Origin: an uncultured Acidobacteriaceae bacterium
GTDB lineage: Bacteria; Acidobacteriota; Terriglobia; Terriglobales; Acidobacteriaceae
Direction: 5' to 3'
NCBI GenBank assembly: GCA_903904755.1
Contig: CAIVDV010000003.1
Coordinates: 1-64,000, forward strand
DNA length: 64,000 nt
The notes under the pieces were generated by a model. That model worked only from the letters and a program-made list of their open reading frames with translations. It ran no database searches and was not told the DNA's origin. The position numbers were made by a program, and so were the translations under genes. Shown here one piece after another: positions 43,897-52,980 of the stretch (its first letter is position 1; every line of letters starts with the position of its first letter).

Positions 43897-46604
43897 TTGG
43901 CGCCTCCGTTGCCCTCGGCGAGTTCCTGCTTGAGTTCTTCGAGGAGGTTGAGTGCCTGGAGGGGGGTGAGGGTGTTGATGTCGGTTTCGGCGAGGCGGTC
44001 GACGATGCGCTGGGAGAGCGGGGTGAAGATGGTCATCTGAACGGGTTCGGCGGTTTCGACCTGGACGCTGCGGCGCTCCTGCTTCTCGTGCTGGCGGAGG
44101 ATGTGTCGGGCGCGGTCGAGGACGACGCGGGGGAGTCCGGCGAGGCGGGCGACTTCGATTCCGTAGCTTTTGCTGGCTGCACCGGGCTCGATGGAGTGGA
44201 GGAAGACGATGCCGGAGGGGGATTCCTTGACGGCGACGCGGAGGTTGAGGACGCGGGGGAGCTTTTCGGCGAGCATGGTGAGCTCGTGGTAGTGGGTGGC
44301 GAAGAGGGTGCGGGCGGAGATCTCAGCGTGGAGGAACTCGACGGTGGCCCAGGCGAGGGAGAGGCCGTCGAAGGTGGCGGTGCCGCGGCCCATTTCGTCG
44401 AGAAGGATGAGGGAGCGGGCGGTGGCGGTGTTGAGGATGGTGGCGGTTTCGGTCATTTCGACCATGAAAGTGGAGCGACCGCGGGCGACGTTGTCACTGG
44501 CGCCGATGCGGGTGTAGATGCGGTCGACGAGGCCGTAGGTCATGGAGGCGGCGGGGACGAAGGAGCCCATCTGCGCCATGATGGTGAGCATGGCGGCCTG
44601 TCGGAGGTAGGTGGATTTTCCGCCCATGTTGGGGCCGGTGATGAGCAGGAGGCTGGGGCCGGCGGAGTTTAGGTAGAGGTCGTTGGGGATGAAGCGGCCA
44701 GCGGCGGTTTCGGCCATCCAGTTTTCAATGACGGGGTGGCGGGCGGCGGCGCACTGGAGGACGGGTTCGTCGACGAGGGTTGGGCGGACGTAGCCACGGA
44801 GGGTGGCGAGGTGGGCAAAGCCGGTGAGGAGGTCGGCTTCGGCGACGACGGCCGAGGTGCGGCGAATGCGGCTGGCGGCCTCAAGAACGGAGTGGCGGAG
44901 GGCGGCGAAGAGCTGTTTTTCGATCTCAATGGCGCGGTCGTGGGCGGTGAGGACGCGCTGTTCGTAGTCCTTGAGCTCCGGGGTGGTGAAGCGCTCGGCG
45001 TTGACGAGGGTTTGCTTGCGCTCGTAGTCGGCGGGAGCGTGGGCAAGGTTGGATTTGCTGATTTCGATGTAGTAGCCGAAGACCTGGTTGTAGCGGACCT
45101 TGAGGGAGCTGATGCCGGTGCGCTGGCGCTCGCGCTCTTCAATGACGGCGATGGACTGGCGGCCGGAGCGGCTGATGGCGCGGAGTTCGTCGAGCTCGGC
45201 GGAGAAGCCTTCGGCGATGATGCCGCCGTCGGCGAGGGTGACGGGGAGGTCGGGGCCGAGGGTGGACTGGATGAGGGCGGTGATTTCGGTGAGGGGGTCA
45301 AGGCGGGCGGTGAGGGATTGCCAGAGCGGGCTTGCCATGGCAGCCATGGCGTGTGCCAGGGCGGGGAGGTGCGAGAGGCTTTGGGCGAGGGCGGAAACGT
45401 CGCGGGGGCCGGCGGAATCCAGGGATAGCCGGGCGAGGAGGCGTTCGAGATCGAGGATGCCGGTGAATGCCTTGCGGAGTGCTTCGCGGCGGATGAGGTC
45501 GGAGTGGGCTTCGGCGACGGCTTCGTAACGGGCGCGGATGGCGGGGGCGTCGTAGAGGGGGCGGAGGATGGTGGCGCGGAGGAGGCGCTTGCCCATGGGG
45601 GTTTGGGAGGCGTCGAGGGTGTAAAAGAGGGTGGCGCGGGAGTCCTGACCCTGAATGAGGGGCTCAACGAGCTCGAGGTTGCGGACGGAGACCTGGTCGA
45701 GCTGGAGGGAGTGGGAATGCTCGACGAATCGCAGGGTGTCGAGGTGGATGGCGTCGAGCTTTTGGGTGGACTGGACGTAGTGGAGGATGACTCCAGCGGC
45801 GATGGCGGCGACGGGATGGCCGGCGAGGCCGAAGCCTTCGAGGGAGCGGACGCCGAGTTGTCGCTCGACGAGGGGGACGGCGTACTCACGGGTCCAGACC
45901 CAATCGTCGACGCGGGAGCGGGCGGGGATGCGGTCGAGTTCGGCGGCGAAGTCCTGGGTGGCTGAGGTGGGGAGGAGAAGTTCGGAGGGCTGGGCCTTGG
46001 TGAGCTCGTCGAGGGCGCGCTGGAGGGCGGCGGGGCCGGAGAACTCGGCGGCGCGGAAGTCACCGGTGGAGAGGTCGAGGAGGGCGATGGCGATGAGGTC
46101 GCCGTCGATGTGGAGGGCGGCGAGGAAGTTGTTCTGCTCCTGCGAGAGGGCGGGGTCAAGAGCGGTGCCGGGGGTGAGGACGCGGGTGACTTCGCGGCGG
46201 ACAATCTTCTTGGTGAGCTTGGGGTCTTCCATCTGTTCGCAGATGGCGATGCGGAAGCCCTTGCGGAGGAGGCGCTGGAGGTAGCCTTCGGCAGCGTGAT
46301 AGGGGACGCCGCACATGGGGACGGAGCGTTCGCGGTCGCGGGCGGTGAGGGTGATTTGGAGCTCGCGGGCGGCGACGATGGCATCGTCGTAGAAGAGCTC
46401 GTAGAAGTCGCCCATGCGGAAGAAGAGGAGTGTGTCGGGGTGCTGGCGCTTGGCAGCCATGAACTGCTGCATGACGGGGGTGAGGACGGTGTCAGGCGCA
46501 GGGTTGCGGGACGCGGGGGCGGCGTCATCGGTGGAGGGGATGGCGGGGAGGAGCGAGTCGGGCTGGAGGTGAGAGTTGGACACGGGGTACGAGTGGCTCG
46601 CCAA
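43893..46604 (-). CDS. mutS: DNA mismatch repair protein MutS
   Basis: Recognises mispaired and small looped bases and recruits the repair machinery. The N-terminal mismatch-binding domain has LLFFRMGDFYELFYDDA (the Phe-x-Glu motif lies in this region); the ATPase has the Walker A ITGPNMGGKSTYLRQ and the Walker B LILLDEMGRGTATFDG, followed by THYHEL. The 903-residue length includes an N-terminal extension of about 40 residues, where TTG 46604 and GTG 46583 are alternative starts. It leads an operon with nagZ and anmK, and I see no mutL in the window. Confidence 0.96.
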   Translation of the reverse strand: MASHSYPVSNSHLQPDSLLPAIPSTDDAAPASRNPAPDTVLTPVMQQFMAAKRQHPDTLLFFRMGDFYELFYDDAIVAARELQITLTARDRERSVPMCGVPYHAAEGYLQRLLRKGFRIAICEQMEDPKLTKKIVRREVTRVLTPGTALDPALSQEQNNFLAALHIDGDLIAIALLDLSTGDFRAAEFSGPAALQRALDELTKAQPSELLLPTSATQDFAAELDRIPARSRVDDWVWTREYAVPLVERQLGVRSLEGFGLAGHPVAAIAAGVILHYVQSTQKLDAIHLDTLRFVEHSHSLQLDQVSVRNLELVEPLIQGQDSRATLFYTLDASQTPMGKRLLRATILRPLYDAPAIRARYEAVAEAHSDLIRREALRKAFTGILDLERLLARLSLDSAGPRDVSALAQSLSHLPALAHAMAAMASPLWQSLTARLDPLTEITALIQSTLGPDLPVTLADGGIIAEGFSAELDELRAISRSGRQSIAVIEERERQRTGISSLKVRYNQVFGYYIEISKSNLAHAPADYERKQTLVNAERFTTPELKDYEQRVLTAHDRAIEIEKQLFAALRHSVLEAASRIRRTSAVVAEADLLTGFAHLATLRGYVRPTLVDEPVLQCAAARHPVIENWMAETAAGRFIPNDLYLNSAGPSLLLITGPNMGGKSTYLRQAAMLTIMAQMGSFVPAASMTYGLVDRIYTRIGASDNVARGRSTFMVEMTETATILNTATARSLILLDEMGRGTATFDGLSLAWATVEFLHAEISARTLFATHYHELTMLAEKLPRVLNLRVAVKESPSGIVFLHSIEPGAASKSYGIEVARLAGLPRVVLDRARHILRQHEKQERRSVQVETAEPVQMTIFTPLSQRIVDRLAETDINTLTPLQALNLLEELKQELAEGNGGAK

Positions 46605-46749
46605 CCAGATTACCGTGCGGGGGGCTGGGGAGGGTAGGTGACCGGAAATGAGGTGGTTTTTGTGGGGGAATCAGCGAGATTTATCGGATTGGGCAAACGT
46701 GATTTGCGTCACAGTATACTCAAAATTGAATCCGTAGGGTGGTGGCAGT

Positions 46750-47598
46750 ATGTACCTGATTTGGCTCAGAGTAGCGGTCATCTTTTACGTCATAGCGAGT
46801 CTGGCAGCGGTGCCGGCGGTGTTGTATGCCTTTCCGCGCTGGCGGAAGGCGTGTTTGCCGGCCGCGACCCTGGCATTTTTCTTTCATCTTGTATCGGTAG
46901 TGGAGATGCTAGGACTGCGGCACAGCTGGGTTCCGGTGGGATACGGACAGGTTGAGTCGATTATGGGTCTGCTGATTGCCGGGTTGTACCTGGTGATTCG
47001 CGGGATCTACGGGACGGACTCGTTCGGGATTTTTGCTTTGCCGGCGGCGTTTCTACTGGTGTTTGTGCCATCGATTGGGCCGAGCCGGTATGTATTTCCG
47101 TCGAACGGTGTGCGGGTGGGCTGGCTGATTGTGCATATCGCATTTCTGCTGGCGGCGGATGCGGCGATGGCGTTCAGCATGGTTTCGAGCTTTTTGTATC
47201 TGGCGCAGGAGCGGCGAATCAAGAGCCGGATTATGAAGCGGGGCGCGGTTCGGCAGCAGGTTTCGATGTGGGTTTCGCTGGACTGGCTTCCACCGCTGGA
47301 TACGCTGGAGCGGATTGCTCATGCGACGCTGCTGATTGGCTTCCCATGCATGACGGTAGGCTTGATTGTGGGCTCCCTGCTGGCGCAGGAAAGCGTGGGG
47401 CCGGCGTACTTCTTTGATCCGAAGGTGCTGCTGTCGTTCGGGATGTGGCTTTTGTACATTGTTCTGCTGTATATCCGGCGGAGCGCGGGCTTGCGAGGAC
47501 GCCGAGCGGCGTACCTGTCGAGCGGAACGTTTGTCATCATGCTGCTGGTCTGGGCAGCCAACCACTTCAGCCAGGTCCACAGGTTTCCGGCGCCATGA
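46750..47598 (+). CDS. hemX: HemX/CcsA-like membrane protein
   Basis: A 282-residue membrane protein with about eight helices of the cytochrome c assembly (CcsA/HemX) family: WVPVGYGQVESIMGLLIAGL and GPSRYVFPSNGVRVGWLIVH resemble the WWD-like region. Next to hemA, such proteins control HemA levels or bind haem in other bacteria. A -10-like TATACT at 46715-46720 lies 29 nt upstream, without a good -35. The stop overlaps the hemA start (ATGA). Confidence 0.85.
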   Translation: MYLIWLRVAVIFYVIASLAAVPAVLYAFPRWRKACLPAATLAFFFHLVSVVEMLGLRHSWVPVGYGQVESIMGLLIAGLYLVIRGIYGTDSFGIFALPAAFLLVFVPSIGPSRYVFPSNGVRVGWLIVHIAFLLAADAAMAFSMVSSFLYLAQERRIKSRIMKRGAVRQQVSMWVSLDWLPPLDTLERIAHATLLIGFPCMTVGLIVGSLLAQESVGPAYFFDPKVLLSFGMWLLYIVLLYIRRSAGLRGRRAAYLSSGTFVIMLLVWAANHFSQVHRFPAP

Positions 47599-48947
47599 AC
47601 TTGATTCTGTTGGGTATTAATCACAAAACGGCGCCGATTGAGCTGCGAGAGCAGGTGGCGATTCCAAAGGACGGCCTGGCCGATGCGGCGCGGACGCTGA
47701 CGCTGAACCATGGAGTGCGCGAGGCGATGATTCTGTCGACGTGCAACCGGGTGGAGATATTGACGGCGGCGGATGGGCCGGATGTTGATATTAGGGATTT
47801 TCTGCACAATCACCTGGCGATTGACCCGGCGATGCTGAAGCCGCACCTGTACGAGTATCGGGACCGGGAGGCTGTGCGGCATCTGTTCCGCGTGGCTGCC
47901 AGTCTGGACTCGATGGTGGTGGGCGAGCCGCAGATTCTGGGGCAGGTGAAGGAAGCCTACAGCGTAGCGCGGGAGGCCGGGACGGTTCAGAGCCAACTGG
48001 AGCCGCTGCTGCAGAGCGCGTTTGCGGCGGCGAAGAAGGTGCGGTCAGAGACGGAGATTGGCAGCACGACGGTGTCGATTGCATCGGTCGCGGTCGATTT
48101 GGCGATGAAGATTTTTGGCTCGCTGGCCGGGAAGAAGGTGTTCCTGGTGGGAGCGGGCAAGATGAGCGAGCTTGCGGCGCGGCATCTGGTGGCGCAGGGC
48201 GCGAGTACGATTTTGGTGACGAACCGGACGCTGGAGCGCGCGGAGCGGATGGCGGAGCGGTTTACGGGTTCGGTGGTGCCGAAAGTGGTGCCGTGGGATG
48301 AGTTGTACGAGGCGGCAGCGCAGGCCGATATCGTGATTTCGTCTACGGGCGCACCGTATCCGATCTTCCGCAAGGAGCATGCGCAGCAGTTCCTGCACAA
48401 GCGCAAGAACCGGCCGATGTTCTTTATCGACATTGCGTTGCCGCGCGATGTGGAGCCGGAGATCAACAACCTGGAAGGCATCTTCCTGTATGACATTGAC
48501 GATTTGCAGGCTGTGGCGGCGTCGCATATGGAAGAGCGGTCGCGGGAGGCGGCCGATGCCGAGGCGCTGATTGCGCAAGAGGTTGAGCGGTTCCAGCAGA
48601 AGCAGAAGACGGTGAACATTGCGCCGATGATTGTTGGCTTGCAGCACCGCGCTGAGGATCTGCGGCAGGCGGAGTTGAAGCGCGCACAGGCGCGGCTGGG
48701 CAACCTGACGCCGGAGCAGATGGCGGCAGTTGAGGCGATGAGCCGGAGCCTGGTAAACAAGTTTCTGCATCCGACGATGCAGGCGCTGAAGCAGGCGGCG
48801 CGGGAGAGCGATGTGGCCCGGATTGAGGGGATTCGCGAGACGTGGTCGCTGATGGCGGAAGTGCCGCATTTTGAGCAGGATGCGGTGAGAGATGAGACAC
48901 CGGCCGAAAAGGCAGTTGCGGCAGGAATTGGGAAGGAAAAAGCGTGA
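47595..48947 (+). CDS. hemA: Glutamyl-tRNA reductase
   Basis: First committed enzyme of the C5 tetrapyrrole pathway: reduces glutamyl-tRNA to glutamate-1-semialdehyde with NADPH. The N-terminal catalytic domain has the active Cys50 in MILSTCNRVEI and LLGINHKTAPIELRE; the NADPH domain has LVGAGKMSELAARHL; a C-terminal dimerisation helix region follows. The 450-residue length is usual. ATG 47595 overlaps the hemX stop. The downstream operon, hemC and hemD, continues the same pathway. Confidence 0.96.
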   Translation: MNLILLGINHKTAPIELREQVAIPKDGLADAARTLTLNHGVREAMILSTCNRVEILTAADGPDVDIRDFLHNHLAIDPAMLKPHLYEYRDREAVRHLFRVAASLDSMVVGEPQILGQVKEAYSVAREAGTVQSQLEPLLQSAFAAAKKVRSETEIGSTTVSIASVAVDLAMKIFGSLAGKKVFLVGAGKMSELAARHLVAQGASTILVTNRTLERAERMAERFTGSVVPKVVPWDELYEAAAQADIVISSTGAPYPIFRKEHAQQFLHKRKNRPMFFIDIALPRDVEPEINNLEGIFLYDIDDLQAVAASHMEERSREAADAEALIAQEVERFQQKQKTVNIAPMIVGLQHRAEDLRQAELKRAQARLGNLTPEQMAAVEAMSRSLVNKFLHPTMQALKQAARESDVARIEGIRETWSLMAEVPHFEQDAVRDETPAEKAVAAGIGKEKA

Positions 48948-49855
48948 TTCGAATTGGTTCGCGAGGCTCGCAGCTAGCGCTGTGGCAGGCCCATCATATT
49001 GCCGATCTGCTGCGTGGCCAGGGCCACGAGGTGGAGATTGAGATTATCAAGACGACTGGCGACCGGCTGCAGGAAGTGACCTTTGCCCAGGTGGGATCGA
49101 AGGGCATGTTCACGCTGGAGATTGAAGAGGCGCTGGCTGAGGGCAGGATTGACCTGGCAGTGCACAGTTTGAAGGACCTGCCGACGGAGCTGCCGGAGAA
49201 GTTTGTGCTGGCTGCGACTCCGCCGCGGGTGGATCCGCGAGATGTGGTGGTGTCAAAGGATTACACGAGCTTTGCGGAGCTGCCGGCGGGTGCGCTGGTG
49301 GGGACGAGCAGTTTGCGGCGGCGGGCACAGTTGCGGAATCTGCGGCCTGATTTGGAGTACGTGGAGTTTCGCGGGAATGTGGACACGCGGCTGAGGAAGC
49401 TGGGCGAGGGGCAGGTGGCGGCGATTATGCTGGCTGCGGCCGGACTCGACCGGCTGGAGAAGACCGAGTGGGTGCGCGAGCGGCTGGACCCGGAGGTAGT
49501 TTGCCCGAGTGCCGGGCAGGGTTCGCTGGGAATTGAGACGCGCAAGGACGACCAGCGGGTGCTGGATGCGGTGGCGTTCCTGAATGACCCGGACACGCGG
49601 TTTGCAGTGACCGCTGAGCGGGTGGCGCTGGCGGCACTGGGCGGCGGATGCCAGGTGCCGATTGGCGTGCATTGCCGGCGCGTGACGGGAACGGACGAGT
49701 TTGAAGCGCTGGGCGTGGTTGCTGCTCCTGAGGGCGACCGGGTGGTGCGGGCGCAGGCAACGGGAACGGATGCTGTCGCGCTGGGCGAGGCGATTGCAGA
49801 GAGCCTGCTGGCGCAGGGAGCAGCGGCCTTGTTTGAGGGCATCGGGAAGGCATGA
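48944..49855 (+). CDS. hemC: Hydroxymethylbilane synthase
   Basis: Links four porphobilinogens into hydroxymethylbilane using a covalent dipyrromethane cofactor. The cofactor cysteine is in ALGGGCQVPIG (Cys236), the catalytic aspartate in HSLKDLP (Asp78), and arginine-rich substrate loops include TSSLRRRAQL and EFRGNVDTRL. 303 residues, GTG start overlapping the hemA stop. Confidence 0.96.
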   Translation: MIRIGSRGSQLALWQAHHIADLLRGQGHEVEIEIIKTTGDRLQEVTFAQVGSKGMFTLEIEEALAEGRIDLAVHSLKDLPTELPEKFVLAATPPRVDPRDVVVSKDYTSFAELPAGALVGTSSLRRRAQLRNLRPDLEYVEFRGNVDTRLRKLGEGQVAAIMLAAAGLDRLEKTEWVRERLDPEVVCPSAGQGSLGIETRKDDQRVLDAVAFLNDPDTRFAVTAERVALAALGGGCQVPIGVHCRRVTGTDEFEALGVVAAPEGDRVVRAQATGTDAVALGEAIAESLLAQGAAALFEGIGKA

Positions 49856-50634
49856 GCGGGACGGGTGGATTGCCGCTGGCGGGCAGGCGGGTTCTGGTGA
49901 CCCGCGCTGCGCACCAGGCGGGCAAGCTGAGCAGCCGGTTGCGGGCGCTCGGGGCAGAGCCGGTGGAGATACCGGTGCTGGAGATGCAGCCGCCGTGGGA
50001 TCTTGGGCCGCTGGATGCCGCGTTGAGGGAAATTGAAAATTATGACTGGCTGATTGTGACCAGCGCGAATACGGTGGAAGCCGTGGTGGCGCGGATTGCT
50101 GGGCTGGGGCTGGAGTTTGGGGCTTTTGCGGGGATACCGGTGGCGGCGGTGGGCCGTGCGACGGCCGAGGCTGCGGCGAAGGCGGGATTGCGGGTGGAAC
50201 TGGTGCCGGACTCGTACATCAGCGAGGGGCTGGTGGAGGCGATGCGCGAGGTGGCGGCAGGGAAACGGGTGCTGCTGGCGCGCGCGATGGTGGCGCGGGA
50301 TGTGATTCCTGAGGCGCTGAGCCGGGTTGCGGCGGTGCTGACGGTGGTGGATGCCTATGAGACGGTAAGGCCGGCGGGGACGGCGGAGCGGTTGCGGGAT
50401 GTACTTGCGACGGGGCTGGACGCGGTGGCGTTTACGAGCTCGTCGAGCGTGAAGAATCTGGCTGAGGCAGCAGGGGAGGCGGGGCTGGGATTTCCGTTTG
50501 CCGGGGTGAAGGCGGTTTCGATTGGGGCGATTACCAGCGGGACGTTGCGGGAGCTGGGCTGGGAGCCGGCGGCGGAGGCGAGCCCGATGGACATTGGCGG
50601 ACTGGTGGGGGCGATTGTGGCGGTGCTGGGCTAG
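49852..50634 (+). CDS. hemD: Uroporphyrinogen-III synthase
   Basis: Closes hydroxymethylbilane to uroporphyrinogen III with inversion of ring D. The family is weakly conserved, but the usual features are seen in 260 residues: LVTRAAHQAGKLSSRLRALG near the N-terminus, DWLIVTSANTVEAVVAR, FTSSSSVKNLAEAAGE and the AVSIGAITSGTLRELG region. The ATG start overlaps hemC (ATGA). No hemB or hemE lies in the window. Confidence 0.92.
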   Translation: MSGTGGLPLAGRRVLVTRAAHQAGKLSSRLRALGAEPVEIPVLEMQPPWDLGPLDAALREIENYDWLIVTSANTVEAVVARIAGLGLEFGAFAGIPVAAVGRATAEAAAKAGLRVELVPDSYISEGLVEAMREVAAGKRVLLARAMVARDVIPEALSRVAAVLTVVDAYETVRPAGTAERLRDVLATGLDAVAFTSSSSVKNLAEAAGEAGLGFPFAGVKAVSIGAITSGTLRELGWEPAAEASPMDIGGLVGAIVAVLG

Positions 50635-50640
50635 ACTTAG

Positions 50641-50696
50641 CAGAGATCAGAGATCAGAGATCAGTGATCAGTGATCAGTGGTCAGAAGTCAGAGAT
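50641..50696. repeat. Eight tandem heptamers, CAGAGAT-like
   Basis: Eight consecutive 7-nt units, CAGAGAT (three), CAGTGAT (two), CAGTGGT, CAGAAGT and CAGAGAT, run directly into the AGGAGG ribosome site of the OsmC gene (50698-50703). A further four or five units (CAGAGAT, CAGAAAT, CAGAGAT, CAGCGAT) lie at 51121-51148, on the other side of that gene. Confidence 0.9.
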
Positions 50697-50709
50697 CAGG
50701 AGGCGCGGG

Positions 50710-51117
50710 ATGGTTGCGATTGATTTGGAGTATCTGGGGGATTTGCATTGCCGGGCGGTGCATGGGCCGTCGGGGACTGTAGTGGAAACAGATGCGCCGA
50801 AGGATAACCAGGGGCGGGGCGAGAGTTTTTCGCCGACGGATTTGGTGGCGACAGCGCTGGGCGGGTGCGTGCTGACGATATTGGGCATCCAGGCGCGGAC
50901 GCTGGGGCTGGACCTGAAGGGCATGACGGCTACGGTGGAAAAGGAGATGGCCACCGAGGGCGTGCGCCGGATTGGGCGGCTGAGCGTGCGGGTGCATGTG
51001 CCGACAGCGGTGGATGGGGAAACGCGGCTGAAGCTGGAGCGGGCGGCGCACACGTGCCCGGTGCACAAGAGTCTGCATCCGGATATTGAGAAGCCGATTG
51101 TGTTTACGTGGGGATGA
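50710..51117 (+). CDS. OsmC-family peroxide reductase
   Basis: A 135-residue OsmC/Ohr-type thiol peroxidase or organic-hydroperoxide protein. The two redox cysteines are in ALGGCVLTILG and AHTCPVHKSL; the family sequence FSPTDLVATALGG is clear. ATG 50710 follows an ideal AGGAGG six nt away, which overlaps the heptamer repeats, so the 13 in-frame residues upstream are not part of the protein. Confidence 0.9.
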   Translation: MVAIDLEYLGDLHCRAVHGPSGTVVETDAPKDNQGRGESFSPTDLVATALGGCVLTILGIQARTLGLDLKGMTATVEKEMATEGVRRIGRLSVRVHVPTAVDGETRLKLERAAHTCPVHKSLHPDIEKPIVFTWG

Positions 51118-51120
51118 GGG

Positions 51121-51171
51121 CAGAGATCAGAAATCAGAGATCAGCGATCAGTCTTATCGAGCTGCGCTCGA
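51121..51171. repeat. Heptamers and the TCGAG palindrome
   Basis: Four to five CAGAGAT-like heptamers (51121-51148 and a partial unit) are followed by an exact TCGAGCTGCGCTCGA (51157-51171), the same palindrome as copies 1-3. No GGTCCC module is attached here. Confidence 0.8.
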
Positions 51172-51284
51172 TTTTCGTTTTGGGTGAGTGCGTTTGGGTC
51201 AGAGGTGGCTCCAAGGGGCCGACAAGACCGCCCCAAGCTACCGCGGCGGCCGTATGATTGTGGTGAGTTGAGGATGAATCTCGG

Positions 51285-52022
51285 CTAGCTGGACCAGGAT
51301 TTGTCTTTGGCCTGGCAGATGGGTTCGAAGGGGCACTCGGAACATTTGGGCTTGCGGGCGTCGCAGAGGGCGCGGCCGTGGTGGATGAGCTGGTGGGAGA
51401 GCTGTATCCAGCGGTCGCGGGGGATGATTTTCATCAGTTCCTGCTCGACCTTTTGCGGGTTGTTGCCCTTGGCGAGGCCGAGGCGGCGGGAGAGGCGGAA
51501 GACGTGGGTGTCAACGACGATGCCCTCGGATTTTCCGAAGCAGACCCCGAGAACAACTGAGGCGGTTTTGCGGGCTGCGCCGGGGACGGTGAGGAGCTCG
51601 TCCATGGTCTGTGGGACCTGGTCGTGGAATTGGGTGTGGATGACGCGGCCTGCGCCCTGGATGGATTTGGCCTTGTTGTGGAAGAAGCCGGTGGTGCGGA
51701 CGAGGTCTTCGAGGGCCTCGATGGGGGCTTCGGCCATGGCCTGGGGTGTGGGGTAGGCGGCGAAGAGTGCGGGCGTGACGAGGTTGACGCGGACGTCAGT
51801 GCACTGGGCCGAGAGTATGGTGGCGACGAGGAGTTCCCAGGGGGAGCGGTGGGTAAGGGCGCACTCGGGGTCGGGGTAGTGTTGGTCGAGGAGCTGGAAT
51901 ATCTGGGCGAGGCGCTCGGGGCGTACGTCGCGCTTTGCCGCCGGCCTGGGGGTGTCAGGCGCAGGCCGGGGCTTGGCGGATTTTGTGCCGGCGGGTTGGG
52001 TCTTGCGGAGGCTGCCCAGCAT
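51285..52022 (-). CDS. nth: Endonuclease III
   Basis: Base-excision repair glycosylase/lyase for oxidised pyrimidines. The 245 residues contain the helix-hairpin-helix LLTVPGAARKTASVVLGVCF with catalytic Lys152, the aspartate in VVDTHVFRLSRRLGL (Asp171), and the four iron-sulfur cysteines C-x6-C-x2-C-x5-C (220, 227, 230, 236). The first 30 residues are a basic Pro/Ala extension not usual for Nth. It starts 5 bp after the hemQ stop, so the two are co-transcribed. Confidence 0.95.
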   Translation of the reverse strand: MLGSLRKTQPAGTKSAKPRPAPDTPRPAAKRDVRPERLAQIFQLLDQHYPDPECALTHRSPWELLVATILSAQCTDVRVNLVTPALFAAYPTPQAMAEAPIEALEDLVRTTGFFHNKAKSIQGAGRVIHTQFHDQVPQTMDELLTVPGAARKTASVVLGVCFGKSEGIVVDTHVFRLSRRLGLAKGNNPQKVEQELMKIIPRDRWIQLSHQLIHHGRALCDARKPKCSECPFEPICQAKDKSWSS

Positions 52023-52027
52023 TGGTT

Positions 52028-52867
52028 TTAGAGGCTGCCCTTGAGCCATGCGGCGAGGTTGGCGAAGGGAAGGCGGACGCCGACGAAGAACTCGCCGAAG
52101 AGGCCGAATTTTGCGCTGACTTCGTCGAAGCGCATTTCGTAGATGATTTTTTTGAAGGTGATGGGGTCTTCGGCGAAGAGGTCGACGCCCCACTCCCAGT
52201 CATCGAGACCGATGGAGCCGGAGATGATTTGGCGGACTTCGTCGGCATAGCGGCGGCCGACGAGGCCGTGCTCGTGCATCATGCGGCCTCGCTCGGAGAG
52301 AGATTCGCTGTACCAGTTGACGTCTTCTCCGCGGAGGCGATCCATGGGGTAGAAGCAGATGTACTTGTTCTCTGGCAGGGTGGGGAAGAGGCGGGAGTGC
52401 ATGGCGTGGGACTGGCGGTCGAGGGTTTCGCGGATGGAGGCGTTCCACTCAGGGGTGTGGGGAGCGATGTCGCGTGCGGCGAGGGCGCTGTAGGTCTTTG
52501 AGGTGGACTCGTAGAGGCCGAGTTCGACGACGGAGAGGTAGGAGTGGACGATTTCGAGGAAGTCGTAGAGCTCGGTTTGGGCGAGGGCAAGTTCGACGCG
52601 GTTGAGGTCTTCAAAGGTGGGGCGGAGGTGGACAAAGATGAGGTCGCCTTTGTGGCCGAGCTGGGAGAAGAGGGCGGTCTGGTGGGAGGTCTTCTGTGCT
52701 TCGGAGGGCGGAGTGGCGAGGGCCTCGAGGGTGGCGATGGCGGCAGCGGTGATGCGGGCCTGTTCCGAGGCAGGGACGAGACGCCATGCGGCCCAGTCAA
52801 AGCGGAAGAACTGGTGGAGCATGGGTGCGCCTTCGAGCGTGAGGGGGACTTGAGGAATCTCCGGCAT
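52028..52867 (-). CDS. hemQ: Coproheme decarboxylase (HemQ)
   Basis: Last enzyme of the coproporphyrin-dependent haem route: oxidatively decarboxylates Fe-coproporphyrin III to haem b. A chlorite-dismutase-like fold of 279 residues. The catalytic tyrosine lies in ICFYPMDRLRGEDVNWY (Tyr173), and the proximal histidine in MMHEHGLVGRRY (His200). WEWGVDLFAEDPITFKKIIY is typical of the family. ATG 52867 follows AGG 8 nt upstream; the upstream frame has a Ser/Pro-rich sequence and is unlikely. Presence of HemQ means coproporphyrin, not protoporphyrin IX, is the probable haem intermediate here. Confidence 0.93.
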   Translation of the reverse strand: MPEIPQVPLTLEGAPMLHQFFRFDWAAWRLVPASEQARITAAAIATLEALATPPSEAQKTSHQTALFSQLGHKGDLIFVHLRPTFEDLNRVELALAQTELYDFLEIVHSYLSVVELGLYESTSKTYSALAARDIAPHTPEWNASIRETLDRQSHAMHSRLFPTLPENKYICFYPMDRLRGEDVNWYSESLSERGRMMHEHGLVGRRYADEVRQIISGSIGLDDWEWGVDLFAEDPITFKKIIYEMRFDEVSAKFGLFGEFFVGVRLPFANLAAWLKGSL

Positions 52868-52980
52868 GGGTAAAACCTTTCTCCGGTTGCGCTGGGCGCG
52901 CGGGTTGCTGGAACCGGCTTCGGATTCCATGGTAACAAAGGGTGGGCATTCTCGGCTGAGGGCAGGGATGTGGGACTGAC

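Noticed and set aside
50641-50696. Heptamer array as a CRISPR
   Set aside because: Units are 7 nt with no spacers, no repeats of 24-40 nt and no cas genes.
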